A stretch of 64,000 nucleotides of DNA from Aegilops tauschii subsp. strangulata (lineage: Eukaryota; Streptophyta; Magnoliopsida; Poales; Poaceae), in the NCBI RefSeq assembly GCF_002575655.3, contig NC_053037.3, positions 248,405,135 to 248,469,134 of the forward strand. The letters run 5' to 3'. The position numbers and the translations under genes were made by a program. This document shows, one piece after another, positions 35,201 through 46,177 of the stretch. The notes under the pieces are model-generated. The model did not search any database. It was not told the DNA's origin and saw nothing but the letters and a program-made list of their open reading frames with translations. Each line of letters starts with the position of its first letter. Position 1 is the first letter of the stretch.

Positions 35201-36011
35201 TCTTGAAGCGGGGCGGTAGGACTTGCTCGGCACGCTCCGCGTCCTCCTTGTCCCATATAGGCTCCGCCACTCTGTAACCGCCGGGACCGAGTTGGTGGAC
35301 CCCCTAAGTTCAACTGCCACATTTCTTTCCCCCACTGACTTGATTCGGAGGTTGCGCTGCTCTCGCACTTGATCTTGAACTCCTTGTAGTCATCTTCGCG
35401 CATCAAAGGATATTTTGCCTTGATCTTCTCATAACTATCACCTTTTTCAATCATTGCCTTCACCGTGCTTCTCCATGTAGATAGGGCCGTGCTCATCCTC
35501 GTGAGGGCGGCATTGTTCACTTTATTCCCTGAGAGGGGTGTGTTTGCAAACTTAGCGGGGAACTTGTATCGTTCGTGCAGCTTCGTGAAGAGGAGGCTGC
35601 GCAAATTCCCTCGGTCCTTATGCCTTAGGTTCTCGGTGTTGATCGAGACGGTGCTCCGGAGAATGCACCCGAGCTGAACCGAGTACCCCTTGACTACTTG
35701 TTTGGGCGCCGTTGGATGCCCGTCGGAGTTCACTTCAGTAAATTCCTCCTTGACGGTGCCGAGCACGCTCGGGCGCCGGTCCTTCCGTTGCCTCTTGGTT
35801 GGCTGCCATCTGTGCGTGCGCTGCCATCATCAGTGGTGGCATCCTCGGCGGCACCATCAGTGGTGTCATCCCCGACGCCACTAGGGGTTGTGTAGTCAGG
35901 ATCGGTGTCTTCCGCGGCGTCCCCATAGCGGTGAGGTTCTTCCTCCAGCTCCTGGGACAGCTCCCAGAATTGCTTGCCGCCCGAACCGCCGGCCTCATCG
36001 TTGTGGGCCAT
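32213..36011 (-). pseudogene. Second CACTA gene (outer copy), Ulp1-like C-terminus, broken
   Basis: Four exons by comparison with the inner copy and splice signals: 36011-35090, 34999-34412, 34333-32856 and 32769-32213. The first exon has at least two frameshifts relative to the inner copy (near 35790 and 35285). The third is interrupted by a foreign insertion of about 213 bp (33261-33475). The fourth is open, with THCTLILLSPKYSMATYFD and VKQPPGGQKDAYYALHHM, a degenerate Ulp1 (C48) protease fold where the position of the catalytic Cys reads Ala. It ends HAPVP at 32213. The protein cannot be produced intact. Confidence 0.75.
33261..33475. other. Foreign filler with a plastid matK fragment
   Basis: Absent from the inner CACTA copy, where GGTTGCA is followed directly by the element's own sequence. 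About 22 bp of element sequence is replaced by this stretch. Plus-strand 33432-33473 read on the minus strand encodes SIHSIFPFLEDKFL, which I recognise as chloroplast matK of grasses. The other part (33261-33431) is AT-rich, has no relation to the element and may be organellar too, but I cannot place it. The deletion-plus-filler form suggests repair of a double-strand break. Confidence 0.65.
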
Positions 36012-38284
36012 GTTTCTCTCTAAATAGGAAAAAAGTTTGGTCAAAAAGTTGGTTATTGTAAAGGAACAAGATCATGGTCTCATCATTTAGGGTTTGTCGA
36101 CAGCGAGAGGCATCCTAAAAGCTAAGCTTTTATCATTTAGGGTTTGTCGACGCCAAGGCACCCTAAAAGCATAAGCTTTCATCATTTGGGCCTAATCACT
36201 TGGCTCTATTGCCACCTGTGGTTTAATGCAGCAAGAATAAAGGGGCAATTGATCCTACTTAATTAAGTACTAAGATACCCCGGCCCATGCATTAGTCGCA
36301 AGTACCCCATATGTCCTATTTTTAGCAAAGTCATGCTAAAATTCACGGAAAATTTCAGCATGACCTTTGCTGAAAATAGGACATATGGAGTACCCGAATT
36401 TGCGGGAACGGAAGTTAATCGACATTCCGGCAAACTCAAGGGCCTCTCGGGGTACCTGCAAAATCATCACGACACGATGGTCGGAGACAAAACCCAGCAA
36501 ACTAGCACCACAATGTGCCTCTACTTTCATATGGTATATCCAAGTGCCACAAAAGACCAAATCACATTTTTAAACCAAGTTACACAAAGAAAATGCAGAG
36601 ACAAGACTCCAGGTATCAAAGAAAAATCATGGTTTGACAAATCGTTCATAGAATCCATAGTTATGTACTAGGTGTTACAACTGCATGGGATACTTATATG
36701 AGGACACAGACACAAGCAGATAACTGGGTAAAGTGCAATAGCTAGCCACATAAGTCAGGTACATGAGTGCACCTAAGAACCAAGAGGAACTGTTGCAACT
36801 CCATAAGGTATATCCACGTCACTGCTGCTCATATTCAAAAAACCTAACTCCAATATAACCAGAAAGATTTGAAAACATTATATCTCCTTGCTGACACGAA
36901 CTGAAAGCGTAACAAAAATACCATCTTCTTTTGTTGATGCGTTGGTGTTTCAGAGCAGAGGTAAGAAAACCGGAGACCATATATGTAGTTTCTAACATAT
37001 GCAAGATTACTTAAAAATTGGAGAGCCATGTCGTTTCTACTGGACCTAAATAGAGCTAGCTGCTGGTGTTGAACAATAAACAGCCACACCACACACTAAG
37101 ACAAGTAACTGAAATGACTCTCTTTGTATTGTAGTAGAAGAAGAAACAAGAGAGAGATGCAAGATAGTAGTATATATAGGTGAGTCAACCTATTATTCTA
37201 GGCAGCTGCCTTGCTGGTGATTCGGTGTCGTCGCAACTGGATCCCTCCCACTCGACCTGCGATCTTCTACAAGGAAAAAGTAGCAGCTCAGTCAACCACC
37301 ATATAATTATACAAGGAAAAAAATGTTACTTGGCACAAGTGTAAACGAGAAGCTTGAGGTAGCAGCAGATTGAAGTGATAAAGTGCAAAGGAGAAGCTTG
37401 AGCTAGTAAACAATTTCTGAATGTTATAAAGTGGGGAAAGTAAAATAAAATTCATGACTAGTCATGGCAGTAGAAAATAGATGAGATTTCACAAAACCAG
37501 AGCCAAGCATAGTCCAGAATGTCAAATTTTCAGTTAGTTAATTATTACAGTCCTTTGCTAAAAGAGATGATCCGTCCAAGAAATTTAATACTAGATGCAT
37601 GCAGTCTGTTGAGGATCTTTTAGTGAATGACTAACAACAAGTAGCCGAGCTTTCCCAAGAAAGATTAGATTCAGAAGTGTTGGCTGCTGCTAGTGAATGG
37701 AGCTGACAGTTATACAGTGTCAATTGACAGTAAGTAGAGTGAGATGATCAAACGTTTGTGCTGAATAGCAGTGGCAGTGTAATGTTAACTAAATACAGTT
37801 GGCAGTGTATAGAGTGTTAATTGACAGTACATTGGAGTAGTACTGTATAGCAGTGGCTAGTCCTGGATAACTGACAATAAGATAGATTCAGCCCTGTATA
37901 GCAGTGACGGTGTAATGTTAACTGCCATTCATGTATCCGCTTGCACAGACCATCTAACATGGCTCCTTATTTTGTTTTTTCATGCTGCTATGGCCTGCAC
38001 GTAATAAAACAATATGTTGTATTTTTCCTACAGGTAAGGAAACATGTATCATATTTCTGCAAAGTCGTGCTCTGTTTTCCTGTTCCATGAGTATTTCGCA
38101 TTCCCTATAGAAGCTTATCGGTTACTTTTATGTTTAGTACACCCAGGCTATCTCATGACAGAGATTCCACCATATGTTTTTAATCCATGAATAAACTAGA
38201 ATATGCTCTTCTTTATTAATTCGTTTTGGGAGAATATAGATTTTCTGTAAGCAAAACCTCAATGCTAGCATCTCGATGTTGTAC
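36012..38284 (-). other. Outer CACTA: region upstream of the second gene
   Basis: Non-coding. It holds a tandem repeat of about 50 bp (36070-36190, TTTAGGGTTTGTCGAC type), a long inverted repeat (36307-36388) and the GCCGGAATGTCGATTAACTT motif (on the minus strand, about 36440-36410). Repetition of GTATAGCAGTGGC and GTGTAATGTTAACT occurs at 37680-37930. The remainder shows no feature. Confidence 0.55.
36307..36388. repeat. Long hairpin-forming inverted repeat (outer copy)
   Basis: Two arms of about 37 bases, CCATATGTCCTATTTTTAGC... and its near-perfect complement, with a 7-bp spacer. The same palindrome is found in reverse orientation at 45803-45884 in the inner copy. It lies about 300 bp before the start codon of the second gene. 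Confidence 0.8.
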
Positions 38285-38287
38285 CCC

Positions 38288-38932
38288 CACTACTAGAAAA
38301 AGGGCTATAGATGGGATTGACACTAATGGCGCACCAGACAAGCGGTGCGCCATTAGTATATACTAATGGCGCACCACCTTCTGATACGCCATTAGAGTTG
38401 AAACTACTAATGGCGCACCTGGCGCAGGGTGCGCCATTAGTATCAAAAAAAATTTAACTAGTGCGCCTGTCCAAACATACTAATGGCGCATCCAGACACA
38501 GTGCGCCATTACTAGTTGTAACTAGTAATGGCGCACCTGGCCCAGGGTGCGCCATTAGTATCAAAAAAGTTTTTTTTAACTAGTGCGCCTGTCCAAACAT
38601 ACTAATGGCGCATCCGGACACAGTGCGCCATTACTAGTTGTAACTAGTAATGGCGCACCTGGCCCAGGGTGCGCCATTAGTATAAATTTTTTTTTACTAG
38701 TGCGCCTATCCAAACATACTAATGGCGCATCCAGACACAGTGCGCCATTACTAGTTAGCCATTACTAGTTGTAACTAGTAATGGCGCACCTGGCCCTGGG
38801 TGCGCCATTAGTATCAATTTTTTTTTAACTAGTGCGCTTGTCCAAACATACTAATGGCGCACCACCAGAAGGTGCGCCATTAGTAACCTGGATTACTAAT
38901 GGCGCATTTAGAGTTGGTGCGCCATTAGTAAG
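38288..38932. repeat. Inner CACTA, 5' terminal repeat and subterminal array
   Basis: Roughly eight pairs of inverted ACTAATGGCGCACC / GGTGCGCCATTAGT units. A higher-order unit of about 120 bp (AACTAGTGCGCCTGTCCAAAC ... CCCAGGGTGCGCCATTAG) is repeated three to four times at 38450-38830. Confidence 0.85.
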
Positions 38933-39093
38933 TGGGCAGCAACAAGATATTTTGGACAGCCTCTCCTACCCACACTCACTTTCTCCCCACTTCATTCTCT
39001 CCACCTCCTCCTTGTCTCGGGTGCCTCCTCTTTTTCACCTCATTTCCACCATAGATTCATTCAATTTAAGTGGTTAAATTACCTTGTTTTGAT

Positions 39094-39403
39094 AGGTAAG
39101 TAAGGGGGGAAGCTATATTTATGTTGTTCTCCCTACAACAATGTGCACATGCACTTTTTATGCCCTAGCTAGATCTATGTATGTTCGTGGTGTTGCATAT
39201 GTTTGTGGTGTTGCATATGTGTTTGTGTTTGGAGGTGTACCGGTATTTGAAATGCGATAGTTGCCAATATTTTGCCGGAATGTTGATTCATTTCCGTTTC
39301 GGCGAGAATTTTGGCATTAAGCATTCTTTTTGGTCCTATTTTTAGGGAAAGTCATGCCAAATTTTTTCTTGGTTCTAAAATATCGTTTTGCTCTACCCCG
39401 CAG
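39094..39403 (+). other. Probable 5' UTR intron of inner transposase gene
   Basis: Donor GATAG|GTAAGTAAGG at 39093/39094 and acceptor CCCCGCAG at 39396-39403, immediately before the ATG. The outer copy has the same donor (minus strand near 56194). It contains the GCCGGAATGTTGATTCATTT motif (39274 on) and CCTATTTTTAGGGAAAGTCA (39336 on), which also occur upstream of the second gene. Confidence 0.6.
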
Positions 39404-39409
39404 GCGACC

Positions 39410-42400
39410 ATGGTCCGCATGATGACCGAAGGCATCGTGAATAGGTTTTTGAGGTCCGCGAAGGCCGAGATGCTTCAAAAGAACGAGACGGAGATAAGAT
39501 GTCCGTGTCGAAGATGCAAGCTAAAGAGCCTTATTGCGGACCCGGAATCCTGGCAGGTGCGGGACCACCTGCTCTTGCGTGGTTTCATGGATGGCTATCG
39601 GTGGCAAGGTGATGAAGATGACTACGAAGTCGTCCATGGGGGCCGGGCAAGAAATGAGGAAGGGCAGCAAGACAACCACCGCGGCTCGGGCGGGCGAGAA
39701 GACGAAGAATCCCCAGGAGATGATCACGACGGTGATGCTGTACACAGTCATCATGTAGAAGATGCAGGACATGATGATGAGGAAGATGCCGGAGCAGACG
39801 ACGGGCATGATCATGAAGATGATGATGCCGGCGGAGCAGACGACGCTGGACCATCGATGGGCTGGGTGCAGGACCCTCATATTCAAGAGCTGCTTCTCAA
39901 GCAGACGGATAACGCAAGAGCTGCCGCCCGAGAGAAAGCCAAGATGGATCAACTTGAGTTAGACGCGGTTACTCCATTATATGAAGGATGCAGGCCCGAG
40001 GATACCCGCCTGAAAGTAACGCTCATGGCTCTGGAGATGAAGGTAAAACACAAAATGACCGACGCATGCTTCGGCGAGAACATGTCATTCTGGCACGAAC
40101 GTCTTCCCAAGGGGAACAAGTGCCCGACCAGTTTGGAGGAGGCGAAGAAAATCGTGTGTCCTCTGGATTTACCGCACGTGAAATACCATGTGTGCATGAA
40201 CAATTGCATCATTTATCGGGACGAGCACGCGGAGTCTACCATATGTCCGGTGTGCGGCGTCACTCGATACAAGAAGAGGAAGAAAGCTCCTCGAAAAGTG
40301 GTGTGGTACTTTCCGATCACTCCTCGTCTGCAGCGGTATTTCGCGGACCCTAAGGTAGCAAAGCTCCTGCGTTGGCACGCGGATAGGGAGGAGAAGAAGC
40401 GAGAAGATGACGCAAATGATCCGGAGATAGATAAAAAAGACAAGATGCTGAGTCACCCTAAGGATGCGAGCCAGTGGCAAGCGTTGAACTTCGAAGACCT
40501 AGAATTTGGGAACGATCCAAGGAACATCGTGCTGGGCGCGAGCACCGATGGAGTCAATCCGTTTGGCAGCCAGAGAAGCACACATAGCACCTGGCCTGTG
40601 TTTGTGTGGATGTACAACCTTCCCCCCTGGTTGTGCATGAAGAGGAAGTACATTCACATGAGTATGCTAATTGAAGGACCGAAACAACCAGGGAACGACA
40701 TCAATCTGTATCTGGGGCTGCTGAAAGAGGAGCTTGACACGCTGTGGAAAACGCCAGCCAATACGTGGGACGCCGCAGAGAAAGAATATTTCCCTATGAG
40801 AGCCGCGCTGCTCACGACGGTGCACGACTATCTCGGTTACGGATATGTCGCGGGGCAGGTGGTCCACGGATTTTCTGGATGCGTCAGGTGCATGGATGAC
40901 ACAATGTATCGCTAGCTAGATAGAGATCCTGGGTCTTCGAAAACCGTGTTCATGGGACATCGAAGGTGGCTTCGCGACGATGACCCGTGGAGAAAACGCA
41001 AGGATCTATTCGATGGTGAAACCGAACCCCGAGGACGCCCGCGTACGAGGAGCGGCGAGGAAATAGACGAGCTGTTGAAAAATTGGAAAGACTGCCCACT
41101 GCCGGGAAAGAAGCAAAAGGCGGCAGAGCCGGGAAAGAAGCAAAAGGCGCCAGAGCCGCTGCTGAAGGTATGGAAAACGAGGTCTGTTTTCTGGGACTTG
41201 CCGTACTGGAAGATCCACCGTGTGCCTCACAGCCTTGATGTCATGCATATCACGAAGAACGTGTGCGAGAGTCTGCTTGGTACCCTGCTCAACATGCCAG
41301 AGAGGACCAAAGAGCAAGGGCAGACTTGAAATCAATGGGCATCAGGCAGGAGCTTCACGCTATATATGATGATGATGATGATGATGATGAGGCGAAGCAG
41401 GACACGGAAAGTCGTCGCAAAGGCAAAAAGGCCAAGAAGACCGGAAATGACTACCCTCCCGCGTGCTTCACTCTAAGTCAGGAGGAGATCGAGCAGTTTT
41501 TCACCTGCCTCGTAGGAGTAAAACTTCCTTACAGTTACGCGGGGAAGATAAGCAGATACCTAGACCTAGCGAAGCTGAAGTTCAGCGGGGTGAAGTCTCA
41601 CGACTGTCACGTGCTGATGACGCAGATACTTCCAGTTGCAATCCGTGGGATCATGGACGCGCACGTCCGTGAAACGCTATTTGGCCTATGCAACTTTTTC
41701 GACGTCATCTCTCGGAAGTCTATTGGCATGAGGCAACTCAGAAGGCTACAGGAAGAGATCGTGGTGATACTATGCGAGCTTGAGATGTACTTCCCGCCCG
41801 CATTCTTTGACGTTATGGTGCATCTGCTGGTCCATATCGTGGACGATATCATCCAACTCGGGCCGGCGTTCCTGCACAGCATGATGCTGTTCGAAAGGAT
41901 GAATGGTGTCATCAAAGGATACGTTCGCAACATGTCACGTCCAGAGGGAAGCATAGCCAGGGGCTTTCTGACCGAAGAGTGCATCTCCTACTGCACGAAT
42001 TATCTAGGCATCGAGAACCCCGTTGGTCTGCCCGTCAACAGGCACCTCGGCAGGCTCGCTGGATGGGGTCACCGTGAGGGTCGCCGCGAAATGCATGTCG
42101 ACTTCGAGGGTCGACTCGCCGACTTTGAAAGAGCAAACCTAGTCGCGCTACAACACATATACGTGGTCGATCCTTGGGTGGTAGAGCACAAAACCTTTAT
42201 TAAGAAGACGTACAATGACCGAGGCCAACAGAGGACGGACGGAGATATACTCAAAGAGCACAACTCATGTTTCACGCGTTGGTTCAAGCAGAAGCTTCTG
42301 TCGTACCATTTACATGAGGATTCTTCCGCGGAAGAACAACTCATATTCGCCTTGTCACAGGGCGCCGAGCACAACCTGATGACCTATGAGGCGTACGATA

Positions 42401-42966
42401 TCAACGGCTACACATTCTACACCGAGGCCAAGGACATGAAGAGCGATGGTTATCAAAACTCCGGGGTAACGATGGAATCCTACACCGGTAACGACAAGGA
42501 CATATACTACGGAAGGATCGGGGAGATCTGGGAGCTGAGCTACGCTGGAGAGAAGGTCCCGATGTTCCGTGTCAGATGGGCCAAGAGCGTCCTAAAAGAA
42601 GACCGGTATTTCACCACCATGGTTATACCCGAAGCCAAATCCAAGACCGCAGGCGCAAACGTCACCGCGAAAAATGAGCCATGGGTACTGGCTTCCCAAG
42701 TGGACCAATGCTTCTTCATTACCGACCCGTCAAAGCCCAGTCGTGTTGTCGTGAGGAGAGGCAAAAGGAAGATCATCGGAATGGATGGAGTAGCCAATGA
42801 GCAAGACTTCGACAAGTACGGCGACCCGAGAATCGAACATGACGACGATGATGAAGTAGCAGCATACACCACAAGAAGAAGCAGGACCACCCTACCTAAA
42901 GGACGTCCGTTCCATAGAAGAACTCCATTTGCAAAAAAGAAGGGCAAGAAGATTGTGAACAGATAG
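39410..42966 (+). pseudogene. CACTA transposase, tnp2 type (inner copy), broken
   Basis: Begins at 39410, just after a splice acceptor. Domains in order: transposase-associated zinc-binding region (IRCPCRRC near residue 29, FMDGYRWQGDEDDY), an acidic His/Asp-rich linker, the tnp2 transposase region (VKHKMTDACFGENMSFWHER, CICPVCGV-type Cys pair, STDGVNPFG near residue 380, VVHGFSGCVRCMDD), then DUF4218-like (MDAHVRETLFGLCNFFDVIS, YFPPAFFDVMVHLLVHIV) and DUF4216-like sequence (YYGRIGEIWEL, VPMFRVRWAKS). A TAG at 40913-40915 replaces a CAG kept in the outer copy, and about 10 bp are missing near 41310 relative to the outer copy, shifting the frame. It would cut and move the CACTA ends but cannot be full-length. 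Confidence 0.9.
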
Positions 42967-43327
42967 CTAGCTAAGATCGATTGTATTTAAATCATAGCCT
43001 TCATTTCTCGATTGTATTTCATGGGCACTTTTTGAACTATCATGAATATTTTTAAATTTCATGGACACTCGATCTCGATCCCCCTCCATCTCGATCGCTA
43101 GCTATCCCACCTCGCCAGATCCGGTCCCCCTCGCCGCCGAGCACCCCCCGGTCCACCGGCCCCCCGCACCCCGCGCACCCTCCCCCGCTCCACCGGCATT
43201 ACTGTTTGATGATATTTTTAAAAAAATTATTACTGTCTTATAAAAAATATTACTGTTATGATTTAAACAAGTTTGAACATATTTAAACACAAATAAATAT
43301 CAAACAGCATTTTAAATGCATAAAAAA

Positions 43328-43372
43328 AATTGTGGAGCCTGGGAATCGAACCCAGGACCTCCTGGTGTGAGA
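43328..43372 (-). other. tRNA-like 3' end (B-box) remnant
   Basis: On the minus strand: GGTCCTGGGTTCGATTCCCA followed by GGCTCCACA. GGTTCGATTCC fits the internal pol III B box and the CTGGG/CCCAG arms form a T-stem. No A box or full cloverleaf is seen, so it is a remnant of a tRNA or a tRNA-derived SINE. It is not present at the matching place in the outer copy. Confidence 0.45.
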
Positions 43373-43433
43373 ACTTGGTGTGGATCAGGTAAGGTGGAAG
43401 ATAACCTGTTGGCTCGAGTAGAAATCAAAAAAA

Positions 43434-43516
43434 ATACTAATGGCGCACCAGGGTGAGGTGCGCCATTAGTATGGATGTACTTATGGCGCACCAGGGTGAG
43501 GTGCGCCATTATTATG
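43434..43516. repeat. Internal copies of the subterminal palindrome (inner copy)
   Basis: Two units of ATGGCGCACCAGGGTGAGGT-GCGCCAT type between the two genes of the element, not at an end. The outer copy has three such units at 51563-51705. Confidence 0.8.
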
Positions 43517-44019
43517 GATGTACCTGTTGGAAGATAACCTATCCCCTCTCTCTCCCTCGCCCTCGCCCTCGATCCCCTTCCCCTCTCCTCTCCCGACGCC
43601 GCTGCCCCGCCGCCTCGACGCCGCCCCGTCGTCCTCGTCTCCGCCCCGACGCCCTGACGCCGCTGCCCCTTCCCCTCTCCTCTCCCGACGCTGCTGCCCC
43701 GACCTCCTCCTCGCCCCTCGACGTCGCCCTCGATCCCCTCCCCCTCTCCTCTCCCGATGCCGCCGCCCCGTCGTCCTCGTCCTCGCCCTCCTCCTCGTCC
43801 GCGCCACCGCCGCGCCGCTCCGACCTCCTCCATGTCCCCTCCGGCCTCCTCCGCCTCCTCAGGTACTGCCCCCACCTCTCCCTCCCCCTCCGGCCTCCTC
43901 CTTCCCCTTTGTAAATTTTAGGGTGTAGGGTTTGCAAATTTTAGGGTTAGGGCAGTAAATTTTAGGGCAAATCTAGCACAGTTAGCAAAGTTAGAAATCT
44001 TTTAGGAAATTAGGGTAGT

Positions 44020-44352
44020 AGCAAAAACAGTAGCAATTTAAAAAAACAGTACCAAAAAAATTAGGTATAAAAACAGTAGCAAATAAAAAATATTAGCAAA
44101 TATAGCTAGGGTAATTTTGTTTAGGTATAAAAAACAGTAGCAATTTCAAAAGAATAGTAGCAATTTTAAAAACAGTAGCAAAAAAATTAGGTATAAAAAC
44201 AGTAGCAAATAAAAAAAGAGTAGCAAATATAGCTAGGGAAATTTTGTTTAGGTATAAAAACAGTAGCAAATAAAAAAAGCAGTAGCAAAAAATTAGGTAT
44301 AAAAACAGTAGCAAATATAGCTAGGGCAATTTTGTTTAGGTATAAAAAACAG
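44020..44352 (+). repeat. Tandem repeat, about 100-bp unit
   Basis: Three to four imperfect copies built on AAACAGTAGCAAATA, ATTAGGTATAAAAACAGTAG and TATAGCTAGGGNAATTTTGTTT. Confidence 0.75.
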
Positions 44353-45802
44353 TAGCTACAATTTGTAAAAAGCATGAGCAACTGATCTGATTCATCTCAT
44401 CCTCTCTCGATCTGCAGGATACAAGTGGAACAAGGCAGGGGCGTAGGTGCTTGCTACTCAGGCACGGCGGCAGAGCCAAGCACACCCTCCTCTCCCAAGG
44501 TACCAACCCCTCTTCCTCTCCCCCTGTATATACTGCTGTCCAGTACATTTTTTTGCTCAATTTGCTGCTGTCAAGTACATCTTGTTAAAATTGCTGCTGA
44601 CCAGTACATCTTTGCAATATATGGTGATGTGTACCATTCTTGATAGGATGTATCAATTGTAGTAGATGGTCAAGAAGATGTATAGAAAATAAAAATGATG
44701 GTTAGGGTGGTGGCCTAGTTGTATAGGATGGTTAGGGTGGTGGCCTAGTTCTTTGGGCTGTCTTTGGCTGTACTTAGAATAATCCGCAGTTCAAAAAAAT
44801 ACCATGTCAAGTGTTCTTTCTCTGAGAAGTTATTAAATAGACATTGAGAAAAAAATGGAACTAAGTTACCTGGAATGATCATATTGGCCAACTATCTTGA
44901 AGTAGAGTATTCATATTGGCGAGCTAGCAAGTATATATGATTGGTTCCCTCTTTGCTTTACTTGGTTCAAATTTCAAACTCTACGTCTTTTTAGTGACAA
45001 ATCCCAATACGAAAGGCGGAGCGTGCATGCATATTCAGCTCATTACACTTATTCATTGTGGTTGGGGAGTTTTCAAGTGTATATGATGTGTTTACTCTTA
45101 GCAGAAATCATTGATAGTTTTATTATTACATCACTTTAACATTGGTATCGGAGAGAAAATACAACTAGGCCACCACCCAACAGTGAGAAATCTGCAATTC
45201 TCAGAAAGTAATGGTGGAGATATTTATTCTTCTAGCCAGCGTAGCTCGAAACTTCCAACTAGGCCACAACCCAACAGTGAGAAATCTGCAATTCTCAGAA
45301 AGTAATGGTCAAGAAGATGTATAGGATGTATCGGAGAGAAAAACTTCCAGCGTAGCTCGAAACTTTTTCAATCTTAAATTCTTTGCATACATTGGCACAC
45401 ACCCGACGTTCGTGAAACATCTCGGATGCCACCAGCAGTAACCTGCGCGTCCCTGCTACTGCTACCTGCAGATTGCACAAGTCAATTCTCTGTTTTATTT
45501 GCTTTAACATAACGGAATAACTAATGGTGGCTGCCTAATGATGACAGACTAAGTTTCTGATTTATTTTGTTATAGAAGTGTAGATTCATTGGTAGCAATT
45601 GTTTTCAGTGTCTCATGTTGCTTGTAGTGTTTTGTCCAAAATGTTGAATGATACTGCTTGGAGATGCATATATTGTTTCACCTCTTCACATGCCAATGTA
45701 TTTTCCATGTTGTGATGGAGGCCTTTTTTGCCTTGTCCATCCGAGAGGCCCTTGAGTTTGCCGGAATGTCGATTAACTTCCGTTCCGGCAAATTCGGGTA
45801 CT

Positions 45803-45884
45803 CCATATGTCCTATTTTCAGCAAAGGTCATGCTGAAATTTTCCGTGAATTTTAGCATGACTTTGCTAAAAATAGGACATATGG
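45803..45884. repeat. Long hairpin-forming inverted repeat (inner copy)
   Basis: Arms 45803-45840 and 45848-45884 are complementary with few mismatches; spacer TTCCGTG. It corresponds to the palindrome at 36307-36388 and lies about 300 bp before the ATG of the second gene. Confidence 0.8.
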
Positions 45885-46177
45885 GGTACTTGTGACTAAT
45901 GCATGGGCCGGGGTATCTTAGTAGGTAATTAAGTAGGATCAAGTGCCCCGGCGTACTTGTGACTAATGCATGGCTTTTAGGGTGCCTCGGTGTCGATAAA
46001 AACCGAAATGATGAAAGCTTAGGCTTTTAGGGTCTCGGCGTCGAAAAACCCTCAATGATAAAAGCTTAGCTTTTAGGATGCCTCGGTGTCGACAAACCCT
46101 AAATGATGAGACCATGATCTTGTTCCTTGACAATAACCAACTTTTTGACCAAACTTTGTTCCTATTTAGAGAGAAAC

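Larger units (their letters stand above)
42967..46177 (+). other. Inner CACTA: region between transposase and second gene
   Basis: Non-coding by my reading. It contains two internal copies of the subterminal palindrome (43434-43516), a CT-rich leader-like stretch (43540-43910), a 100-bp tandem repeat (44020-44352), a duplicated 52-bp block (45163-45214 and 45257-45308), a hairpin (45803-45884) and a repeat of about 50 bp (45965-46115). Splice-like signals CTCAG|GTACTG near 43861 and CTGCAG|GATACAAG near 44415 suggest a 5' UTR intron of the second gene. The acceptor CCTATTTAG at 46161-46169 lies just before its ATG. Confidence 0.55.

Noticed and set aside
39521..39952. Minus-strand frames opposite the inner transposase
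   Set aside because: Shadow frames of the acidic His/Asp-rich linker; the same shadows appear opposite the outer copy.
43312..43937. Several long overlapping frames on both strands
   Set aside because: The stretch is CT/GA-rich low-complexity sequence that stays open in many frames at once; the residues are almost only Arg, Gly, Pro and Ser, with no domain. Better read as untranslated leader.
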